A stretch of DNA of 5,333 nucleotides from Gammaproteobacteria bacterium (lineage in GTDB: Bacteria; Pseudomonadota; Gammaproteobacteria; JAJDOJ01). This document shows positions 1-4,600 of the stretch, piece by piece; positions within the stretch are counted from its first letter, which is position 1; each line of letters opens with the position of its first letter. The stretch is from NCBI GenBank assembly GCA_027030565.1, contig JALVEU010000035.1, forward strand, positions 1-5,333, in the 5' to 3' direction. The notes beneath the pieces are model-generated. The model was not told where the DNA came from, ran no database searches, and saw only the letters and a program-made list of their open reading frames with translations. A program made the translations under genes and the position numbers.

Positions 1-1676
1 GCCTGCGTGAACCGTTCTTCCACCGGCTCGTGCATCCACTGGTGGAAGTGATGGGCACCGCCTATCCGGAGCTGGCCGCGTCGGCGGATCGCGTGGTGGC
101 GGCCTTGCGCCGTGAAGAAGAACGCTTCGCCGAGACCCTGGAGCAGGGGCTGAAGATCCTGGAGGAGGACGTGGCCAGGCTTGCCGGGACGATCATTCCG
201 GGCGAGACCATCTTTCGGCTCTACGACACCTACGGGTTCCCGGTGGACCTCACGGCGGACATTGCCCGCGAACGGGGCTTGGCCCTGGACATGGAGGGCT
301 TCGAACGCCTCATGGCCCAACAGCGCGAGCGGGCCCGGCGTGCCAGCCATTTCGAGGCGGACTACTCCGGGGTGCAGGACCTCGCCCTGCGCACCGAGTT
401 CACCGGCTACACGCGCGAAGTGGATCAAGGGACCATCGTGGCACTCTTGCGAGACGGCCGGAGGGTGGAGCGCCTCGACGCGGGCGAGGAAGGGATGGTG
501 GTCCTGGATCGGACGCCCTTCTATGCGGAGTCCGGCGGCCAGGTGGGCGACACCGGCCTCATCGAAGGTCCGCATGGGCGGTTCCGGGTCACCGACACCC
601 AGAAGCGCGGCGAGGCGCACGTGCACATGGGCGTCGTCGAGCAGGGGTGGTTGGCGGTCTCGCAACAGGTTACGGCGCGTATCGACGCCGAGCGCCGCCA
701 CGCCATCCGGCTGAATCACTCCGCGACCCACCTCCTGCACGCGGCGCTGCGCAAGGTCCTGGGCCCCCATGTGGTCCAGAAGGGCTCGCTGGTCGCCCCG
801 GATCGGCTGCGGTTCGACTTTTCCCATCCCGAGCCGGTGACCGCCGAGCAGCTCCGTGAGATCGAGCGGTTGGTCAACGAACAAATTCGTGCCAACGCCG
901 AGGCGCAGGCCCAGGAGATGCCCATGGACGAGGCCCTGAAGCAGGGTGCCATGGCCCTGTTCGGAGAAAAGTACGGGGACCGGGTACGGGTGTTGAAGAT
1001 CGGGGAGTTCTCGGTGGAGCTGTGCGGGGGCACCCACGTGCGGCGAGCCGGTGACATCGGGCTGTTCAAGATCGTCTCGGAGTCGGGCGTGGCGGCCGGC
1101 GTGCGCCGTATCGAGGCGTTGACCGGACAGGCGGCCCTGGACTGGATCGAAGAGCAGGAACGCAAACTGGGGCACATCGCCAGCCTGGTGAGAGGGGGTC
1201 CCGAAGACGTGGACCGGAAAGTGGAGCAGGTGGTGGAACGCAGCCGGGCGTTGGAAAAGGAGCTCGAGCGCCTCAAGGCCAAACTGGCTGCACAGGCGGG
1301 GCAGGACCTCGCGGCGCGTGCACTGGACGTGCAGGGCGTCAAGGTGCTTGCGGAACGGCTGGAGGGTGCCGATCCCAAGACCCTGCGAGAGACGGTCGAT
1401 CGTCTCAAGAACAGGCTGGGTAGCGCTGTCGTGGTGCTGGGCACCGTGCGTGAAGGCAAGGTCAGTCTGGTGGTGGGTGTCACCAGGGATCTGACCGATC
1501 GCATCCAGGCCGGCGAGCTTGCCAACGTCGTGGCGCAACAGGTGGGCGGCCGAGGCGGCGGCCGGCCCGACATGGCTCAGGCGGGTGGTACACGACCCGA
1601 TGGGCTCGCCAAGGCGCTGGAGTCCGTGCCGTCCTGGGTCGAGGAGCGCCTGGCGGCGGCCGCCCAGGGCGCCTGA
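1..1676 (+). CDS. alaS: Alanyl-tRNA synthetase, C-terminal part (5' end outside window)
   Basis: Charges tRNA-Ala with alanine in the cytoplasm and hydrolyses mischarged Ser/Gly-tRNA-Ala. The reading frame is open from the first complete codon at position 3, and the GTG at 30 is internal, since the preceding codons (LREPFFHRLV) continue the family sequence. About 557 residues are visible. Aligning the zinc/editing motifs with the 876-residue E. coli enzyme suggests that about 325 N-terminal residues, including the catalytic core, lie upstream. Visible order: end of the tRNA-recognition domain with FRLYDTYGFPVDLT (about 210-255); the editing domain from about 400, with HSATH (717-731) and CGGTH (1023-1037) giving the His/His/Cys/His set; a charged coiled coil (about 1145-1315); and the C-terminal DHHA1 (C-Ala) domain with GGRGGGRPD (1545-1571). 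All editing residues are intact and no frameshift is seen. Family identity is certain; the start is not visible. Confidence 0.98.
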   Translation, partial: LREPFFHRLVHPLVEVMGTAYPELAASADRVVAALRREEERFAETLEQGLKILEEDVARLAGTIIPGETIFRLYDTYGFPVDLTADIARERGLALDMEGFERLMAQQRERARRASHFEADYSGVQDLALRTEFTGYTREVDQGTIVALLRDGRRVERLDAGEEGMVVLDRTPFYAESGGQVGDTGLIEGPHGRFRVTDTQKRGEAHVHMGVVEQGWLAVSQQVTARIDAERRHAIRLNHSATHLLHAALRKVLGPHVVQKGSLVAPDRLRFDFSHPEPVTAEQLREIERLVNEQIRANAEAQAQEMPMDEALKQGAMALFGEKYGDRVRVLKIGEFSVELCGGTHVRRAGDIGLFKIVSESGVAAGVRRIEALTGQAALDWIEEQERKLGHIASLVRGGPEDVDRKVEQVVERSRALEKELERLKAKLAAQAGQDLAARALDVQGVKVLAERLEGADPKTLRETVDRLKNRLGSAVVVLGTVREGKVSLVVGVTRDLTDRIQAGELANVVAQQVGGRGGGRPDMAQAGGTRPDGLAKALESVPSWVEERLAAAAQGA

Positions 1677-1709
1677 ACGGCGTAGACCTTTCTTCGATCC
1701 CATCCGGAC

Positions 1710-1738
1710 ACGCCGGTGTCGGCGTCTTCGATGAAGAC
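1710..1738 (+). other. Two overlapping small hairpins between alaS and lysC
   Basis: ACGCCG (1710-1715) can pair with CGGCGT (1720-1725) around a GTGT loop. GTCTTC (1724-1729) can pair with GAAGAC (1733-1738) around a GAT loop. The two 6-bp stems share two bases, so they cannot both form completely. Neither is followed by a T run, so this is at best a weak or Rho-assisted 3' end for alaS rather than a standard intrinsic terminator. Confidence 0.35.
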
Positions 1739-1769
1739 CGTACCTTCCGTCCGGCACGGGGCCAGCGGC

Positions 1770-1775
1770 TATAAT
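1770..1775 (+). promoter_or_regulatory. Probable -10 box of the lysC promoter
   Basis: A perfect TATAAT in the context GGC-TATAAT-CACGC lies 31 bp before the lysC start codon, so transcription would begin near 1782 with a leader of about 25 nt. No good -35 hexamer is present 16-19 bp upstream (the sequence there is around TTCCGTCC, 1745-1752), and the bases before the -10 box do not form a full TGn extension. The promoter may therefore be weak or activator-dependent. The position between two genes favours a real site. A ribosome binding site is probably GGAA at 1796-1799, 7 nt before ATG. Confidence 0.55.
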
Positions 1776-1806
1776 CACGCGCTTTACGCAGGAACGGAAT
1801 CTTCGC

Positions 1807-3045
1807 ATGGCCCTGATCGTCCAAAAGTACGGCGGCACTTCGGTGGGGAGCCCGGAGCGCATCGAGCGGGTGGCCGAAAAGGTGCTCGAGACCACCCGGC
1901 AGGGCCATCAGGTGGTGGTGGTCGTCTCGGCCATGAGCGGGGAGACCGACCGTCTGCTCGACCTGGCACATCGGATCGATCCCCAGGCGGGGGGGCGCGA
2001 GCTGGACGTCCTGCTCTCCACGGGCGAGCAGGTGACCATCGCCCTGCTGGCCATGGCGCTGCACCGGCGCGGCTGCCCGGCGGTGTCCTACACCGGGGCC
2101 CAGGTGCACATCCTCACCGACAGCGCCCACAACAAGGCGCGCATCCGGGAGATCGACGGTGCGCGTGTACGGCGTGACCTGGAGGCTGGGCGTGTGGTGG
2201 TGGTCGCCGGTTTTCAGGGCGTGGACGAACACGGCAACATCACCACGCTCGGGCGGGGCGGATCGGACACCACGGCAGTGGCGCTGGCAGCGGCCCTCGG
2301 GGCGGACGAGTGCCAGATCTATACGGACGTGGATGGAGTCTACACCACGGACCCGCGGATCGAGCCGCGGGCACGGCGGCTCGATCGCATCACCTTCGAG
2401 GAGATGCTGGAGATGGCCAGCCTGGGATCGAAGGTGCTGCAGATCCGCGCCGTCGAATTCGCCGGCAAGTACGACGTGCCGCTGCGTGTCCTGTCCTCCT
2501 TCGAGGAGGGGCCGGGCACGCTCATCACCTACGAGGCCGACCAAATGGAACAGGCACTGATCTCCGGAATCGCCTTCAATCGCGACGAGGCTCAGCTCAC
2601 CGTCACAGGGGTGCCGGACCAGCCTGGAGTGGCTGCCCGCATCCTGGGCCCCATCTCCGATGCCAATATCGAGGTGGACATGATCGTCCAGAACGTGGCC
2701 GCCGATCGCCAAACCACGGATTTCACCTTCACGGTGCACCGCAATGACTACGAACGTGCGCTGGAGATCCTCCGCCGGACGGCAGAGGAGCTTGGAGCGC
2801 GCAGCGTGGAGGGGGATCCCGCCATCGTCAAGGTCTCGCTGGTGGGGGTGGGCATGCGCTCGCACGCCGGGATCGCCGCGGAGATGTTTCGCGCTCTGGC
2901 CGAAGAGGGCATCAATATTCGCATGATCTCCACCTCGGAGATCAAGATCTCGGTGGTGGTCGATGAAAAGTACTTGGAACTCGCGGTTCGCACCTTGCAT
3001 CAGGCTTTTGGTCTGGATGCCGAACCGGGGGAAGGGGTGGCCTGA
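1807..3045 (+). CDS. lysC: Aspartate kinase with two C-terminal ACT domains
   Basis: Phosphorylates L-aspartate with ATP, the first step toward lysine, threonine, methionine and diaminopimelate, in the cytoplasm. The 412-residue length fits the monofunctional lysC/ask class found in Pseudomonas, Bacillus and Corynebacterium, not the longer E. coli enzymes. The N-terminal amino-acid kinase domain begins with KYGGTSVGS (residues 7-15) and contains STGEQVT (71-77), GRGGSDTTA (149-157) and YTDVDGVYTTDPR (172-184). ACT domain 1 follows at about 264-340 with GVPDQPGVAARIL, and ACT domain 2 at about 341-405 with GMRSHAGIAAEMF and STSEIKISVVV. In this class the paired ACT domains bind lysine and/or threonine for feedback inhibition; which effector applies here cannot be read from the sequence. 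The ATG at 1807 gives the canonical N-terminus and has GGAA 7 nt upstream. It has its own -10 box and lies 130 bp after alaS. Its ACT half may also be made separately from an internal ATG at 2545. Confidence 0.98.
   Translation: MALIVQKYGGTSVGSPERIERVAEKVLETTRQGHQVVVVVSAMSGETDRLLDLAHRIDPQAGGRELDVLLSTGEQVTIALLAMALHRRGCPAVSYTGAQVHILTDSAHNKARIREIDGARVRRDLEAGRVVVVAGFQGVDEHGNITTLGRGGSDTTAVALAAALGADECQIYTDVDGVYTTDPRIEPRARRLDRITFEEMLEMASLGSKVLQIRAVEFAGKYDVPLRVLSSFEEGPGTLITYEADQMEQALISGIAFNRDEAQLTVTGVPDQPGVAARILGPISDANIEVDMIVQNVAADRQTTDFTFTVHRNDYERALEILRRTAEELGARSVEGDPAIVKVSLVGVGMRSHAGIAAEMFRALAEEGINIRMISTSEIKISVVVDEKYLELAVRTLHQAFGLDAEPGEGVA
2533..3045 (+). other. Possible internal in-frame start for an aspartate kinase beta subunit
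   Basis: The in-frame ATG at 2545-2547 (residue 247, MEQALISGIAF) has GAGG at 2533-2536, with 8 nt between. Translation from it would give a 166-residue protein made only of the linker and both ACT domains. In Bacillus subtilis and Corynebacterium glutamicum the same gene class produces an alpha2beta2 enzyme, with the beta chain starting in-frame near this place in the protein. That it happens here is inference from the position and the Shine-Dalgarno-like sequence. Confidence 0.45.
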
Positions 3046-3106
3046 ACAGCGCTTGTACCGGTGCAGCAAATTCGCCGTTTCGCATGGCTGACGCAGATGG
3101 TAAAGT

Positions 3107-3126
3107 TGATGAAGGCATCATAAAAT
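3107..3126 (+). promoter_or_regulatory. Possible csrA promoter region with overlapping small palindrome
   Basis: TAAAAT at 3121-3126 is a possible -10 box in a locally AT-rich patch; the best -35 candidate 17 bp upstream, TGGTAA (3098-3103), matches only three of six consensus bases. Directly before it TGATG (3107-3111) and CATCA (3116-3120) form a 5-bp inverted repeat with an AAGG loop, which could be an operator half-site pair or a small hairpin at the end of the lysC transcript. The evidence is weak. A promoter somewhere in this 219-bp spacer is likely because csrA is usually transcribed independently from several promoters. Confidence 0.3.
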
Positions 3127-3137
3127 ATTCGACAGGT

Positions 3138-3157
3138 GTACAGGCTAGGTCCTGTAC
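3138..3157 (+). repeat. Perfect 7-bp inverted repeat in the csrA leader
   Basis: GTACAGG (3138-3144) and CCTGTAC (3151-3157) are exact reverse complements separated by CTAGGT. The flanking T3137 and G3158 could add a wobble pair in RNA. A second ACAGG copy at 3132-3136 repeats the left arm directly. There is no T run after it, so it is not a canonical intrinsic terminator. It could be an RNA hairpin in the csrA 5' leader, the end of the lysC mRNA, or a dyad-symmetric binding site for a regulator. Confidence 0.5.
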
Positions 3158-3179
3158 GAGTCCGAGCAGCGAGCGTTCA

Positions 3180-3263
3180 GGATGAGCCTGGGCTGTGAAG
3201 GACGAAGGACGGTACAGAAAATAACAATAAAAACAACCGGATCCAATCACGGAGCAGCAAGGA
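3180..3263 (+). promoter_or_regulatory. GGA-rich csrA leader, candidate CsrA autoregulation sites
   Basis: Six GGA triplets, the core of the CsrA RNA-binding motif (A(N)GGA), occur at 3180-3182, 3200-3202, 3207-3209, 3239-3241, 3251-3253 and 3261-3263. The last two sit in ACGGAG and AAGGACAT immediately before the start codon. GGAG at 3251-3254, 10 nt before ATG, is the likely Shine-Dalgarno sequence, so CsrA binding would block ribosome entry. E. coli CsrA is known to repress its own translation through several sites in the csrA leader. The stretch 3216-3236 is A-rich and should be unstructured. Autoregulation here is inferred. Confidence 0.5.
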
Positions 3264-3264
3264 C

Positions 3265-3459
3265 ATGTTAATTCTCACGCGTCGAGTAGGTGAAACGCTA
3301 ATGATCGGTGACGAGGTCGCCGTGACAGTGTTGGGTGTAAAGGGGAATCAGGTACGCATCGGGGTGGATGCCCCGAAACATGTTGCAGTGCATCGCGAAG
3401 AAATCTACGAGCGGATCCGCCGTGAGCGCGAGCAGCAGAAAGCAGCCGGATCCGAATAA
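3265..3459 (+). CDS. csrA: Carbon storage regulator CsrA/RsmA
   Basis: A 64-residue global post-transcriptional regulator. The homodimer binds GGA motifs in mRNA leaders, usually blocking the ribosome binding site, and controls carbon flux, motility and biofilm formation. It starts MLILTRRVGETLMIGDEV, and the RNA-contacting strand (residues 2-7, including L4 and R6) and second contact region (about 40-47, VAVHREEI with R44) are intact. Compared with the 61-residue E. coli protein I see only a few core changes (such as D35, H39 and A41) and a different hydrophilic tail after residue 54. The ATG start gives the canonical N-terminus. AAGGA lies only 1 nt upstream, too close to serve as Shine-Dalgarno; GGAG at 3251 is better placed. 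The position between lysC and tRNA-Ser matches the rsmA locus of pseudomonads. Confidence 0.98.
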   Translation: MLILTRRVGETLMIGDEVAVTVLGVKGNQVRIGVDAPKHVAVHREEIYERIRREREQQKAAGSE

Positions 3460-3477
3460 GTGGCAGGAGTCTCCCAC
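3460..3477 (+). terminator. Hairpin directly after csrA stop codon, possible 3' end
   Basis: GTGGCAG (3460-3466) can pair with CTCCCAC (3471-3477) around a GAGT loop, with one C-C mismatch. It begins at the base after the TAA stop. No T run follows (the next bases are GGAGCC), so it would be a non-canonical or Rho-assisted terminator, or simply an mRNA 3' stabilising stem. A GGA triplet lies at 3466-3468 at the loop edge. Confidence 0.3.
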
Positions 3478-3667
3478 GGAGCCGGGCCAAGATAACATTG
3501 GTTAGTGGGCGAGTCAGTGCAAGACGCATGGGGTGCCGGATGCAAGGCATATACTATGATGCAGGCCGGCGAGCGTTCGGGCACCATACCCCGCAGCGGG
3601 GCGCCGGCGCAGGCCGTGCATCGGCGTTTCCCCCGCGACCTGCCGGGTGCCTTGTTTGCCTTGGATG

Positions 3668-3696
3668 TCGTCATCGATTGCACTTGCGGTTATCAT
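3668..3696 (+). promoter_or_regulatory. Sigma70-type promoter candidate upstream of tRNA-Ser
   Basis: TCGTCA (3668-3673, four of six -35 consensus bases) and TATCAT (3691-3696, five of six -10 bases) are separated by the optimal 17 bp. The bases after the -10 box (TGCGTCC) are GC-rich, like the discriminator of stable-RNA promoters under stringent control. Transcription would start near 3703, about 225 nt before the tRNA. I see no better promoter closer to the tRNA; TACACT at 3896-3901 lacks a suitable -35. Confidence 0.5.
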
Positions 3697-3702
3697 TGCG
3701 TC

Positions 3703-3929
3703 CTCAAAAGCCTTACAGGTGACGGAAAGCACCCAGAGTGACGAGTGTCGGGTCACGGCACCGGCTGGGGCTTGGTCGGGTCATCGAGGACCATCCGGGA
3801 CGCACCGCGCAGCCCCGTAGAGATGGGCCGGACGCGCTGAAGGTTTCCCCGAGGGACAGACCTTCCCAGTACGCAGGTGAACTTCGTTTCGGAAGTACAC
3901 TACGGCGGTACATGGAGTTCATAGAACCT
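3703..3929 (+). ncRNA. Possible untranslated RNA or long leader before tRNA-Ser
   Basis: If the promoter at 3668-3696 is used, about 225 nt are transcribed before the tRNA. Predicted local stems are: GTGAC/GTCAC (3738-3742 with 3752-3756); TGGTC/GACCA (3773-3777 with 3789-3793); a two-part stem with GAAGGT/ACCTTC (3839-3844, 3860-3865) enclosing TCCC/GGGA; and GTG-A-ACTTC with GAAGT-A-CAC (3877-3900), eight pairs around one A-A mismatch. It does not match tmRNA, 6S, SRP or RNase P RNA as far as I can tell. It could equally be a plain tRNA leader removed by processing. Confidence 0.25.
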
Positions 3930-4022
3930 GGAGAGGTGGCCGAGTGGCTGAAGGCGCTCCCCTGCTAAGGGAGTATGGGGCTAATAACTCCATCGAGGGT
4001 TCGAATCCCTCCCTCTCCGCCA
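3930..4022 (+). tRNA. tRNA-Ser, anticodon GCU (reads AGC/AGU)
   Basis: A 93-nt class II tRNA with encoded CCA. The acceptor stem is GGAGAGG (3930-3936) with CCTCTCC (4012-4018), the discriminator base is G4019 as in serine tRNAs, and CCA is at 4020-4022. The anticodon stem CTCCC (3957-3961)/GGGAG (3969-3973) holds the loop CTGCTAA with anticodon GCT at 3964-3966. A long variable arm follows, then a T arm with GGTTCGAATCC. It closely resembles E. coli serV, also 93 nt and also downstream of csrA. The sequence looks fully functional. Confidence 0.98.
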
Positions 4023-4030
4023 TGGATGAG

Positions 4031-4057
4031 CCCCGCGTCGCTGAACCCGGCGCGGGG
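4031..4057 (+). terminator. GC-rich hairpin after tRNA-Ser, possible terminator
   Basis: CCCCGCG (4031-4037) pairs perfectly with CGCGGGG (4051-4057) around a 13-nt loop, beginning 8 nt after the CCA end. The following bases (TATCGTCG) contain no T run, so it is not a standard intrinsic terminator. It may protect the 3' end, help Rho-dependent stopping, or define the trailer for processing. Confidence 0.4.
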
Positions 4058-4170
4058 TATCGTCGTGTACGCAACGGCACAGAAAAACATCCGCTACAGC
4101 CGCCCCTGCGCGCGCCGTTGGGACGTGCAGACGGATTGGCATGAAGGCGCACCACCAACAAATCCATCCA

Positions 4171-4187
4171 CGAAGGGAGGGCACTCG
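4171..4187 (+). promoter_or_regulatory. Strong ribosome binding site that decides the DUF4332 start
   Basis: AAGGGAGG (4173-4180) lies 7 nt before the ATG at 4188. The same frame stays open upstream to 3975, but that would place the start inside the tRNA gene. This site therefore fixes the start at 4188. Confidence 0.85.
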
Positions 4188-4595
4188 ATGAGCGTACCCA
4201 TCAAGCAGCTCAAGGGGATGACGGACGAACTGGCCGCCAAGCTCTCCGAACTTGGCATCACGAACTCGGACAAATTGCTGCAGGCGGCCGCCACGCCCAA
4301 ACAGCGGCGGGAACTGGCCAAGCAGACCGGGGTCAAGGAGCGTGACATCTTGGAGCTGGCCAACCGCGCTGATCTGTCTCGAATCAAGGGCGTGGCGGGT
4401 GTGTTCTCCGATCTGCTGGAAAAGGCGGGTGTGGACACCGTCAAGGAGCTCGCTCAACGCCGCCCCGACAATCTGCATGCCAAGATTCGGGAGGTCAACG
4501 AAAAGGAGGGACTGGCCAAGCGGGTTCCCACGCTCGCCGACGTGGAGAGCTGGGTCGGGCAGGCCAAGACCCTGGACAAGGTCCTCACCTACTGA
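4188..4595 (+). CDS. DUF4332 helix-hairpin-helix protein
   Basis: A 135-residue soluble protein, without signal peptide or membrane segment, that I recognise as DUF4332 type. This family is of unknown function and related in fold to helix-hairpin-helix modules that often bind DNA or RNA. Two similar modules are visible: LKGMTDELAAKLSELGIT with NSDKLL (residues 8-31), and IKGVAGVFSDLLEKAGVD with TVKELA (66-89). Each has a loop followed by an alpha helix and a G-[IV]-x-[NT] turn. The linker (34-60) contains TPKQRRELAKQTGVKERDI, and the tail includes PTLADVESWV. The start is set by the strong Shine-Dalgarno sequence. It follows tRNA-Ser by 165 bp with no obvious own promoter, so it may share the tRNA transcript. 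Its stop is 5 bp from the stop of the convergent DUF389 gene. Nucleic-acid binding is only suggested by the fold, and the partner is unknown. Confidence 0.88.
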   Translation: MSVPIKQLKGMTDELAAKLSELGITNSDKLLQAAATPKQRRELAKQTGVKERDILELANRADLSRIKGVAGVFSDLLEKAGVDTVKELAQRRPDNLHAKIREVNEKEGLAKRVPTLADVESWVGQAKTLDKVLTY

Positions 4596-4600
4596 GGCAC

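Larger units (their letters stand above)
3460..3929. other. 470-bp spacer between csrA and tRNA-Ser with no credible gene
   Basis: No frame here looks like a protein: the short open frames (for example 3505-3741 on the plus strand) lack recognisable families, good ribosome binding sites and coding-like composition. What can be seen is the hairpin after csrA, a TATACT hexamer at 3550-3555 without a matching -35, a GC hairpin CCCCG-CAG-CGGGG at 3589-3601, a good promoter candidate at 3668-3696, and small stems downstream of it at 3738-3756, 3773-3793, 3839-3865 and 3877-3900. The right half could be a long tRNA leader or an untranslated RNA. Confidence 0.6.

Noticed and set aside
716..1573. 285-residue minus-strand open frame within alaS
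   Set aside because: Ser/Arg/Thr-rich antisense shadow of a gene with intact family motifs on the other strand.
1677..1806. Lysine riboswitch ahead of lysC
   Set aside because: The leader after the -10 box is only about 25 nt and the whole spacer is 130 bp, too short for the roughly 170-nt aptamer; its conserved elements are not seen.
1480..3069. 529-residue open frame on the minus strand across lysC
   Set aside because: It is the antisense of lysC and the alaS end. Its His/Asp/Arg-rich composition is typical of a GC-rich shadow, and no family is recognisable.
3170..3578. CGAGCGTTC occurring at 3170-3178 and 3570-3578, flanking csrA
   Set aside because: A single 9-base match with no similarity around it is compatible with chance, and there is no sign of a mobile element.
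3505..3741. Small plus-strand open frames in the csrA to tRNA spacer
   Set aside because: No convincing ribosome binding site, family or coding-like composition, and overlapping open frames in several phases. Conservation analysis would be needed to revive any of them.
3703..3929. CsrB/RsmZ-type CsrA-sequestering RNA
   Set aside because: About seven GGA triplets occur in 227 nt, only modestly above the roughly four expected by chance at this GC content, and they are not placed in a regular series of hairpin loops.
3975..4187. N-terminal extension of the DUF4332 protein from an upstream start at 3975
   Set aside because: It would begin inside tRNA-Ser; the strong AAGGGAGG before 4188 and the family N-terminus fix the start.
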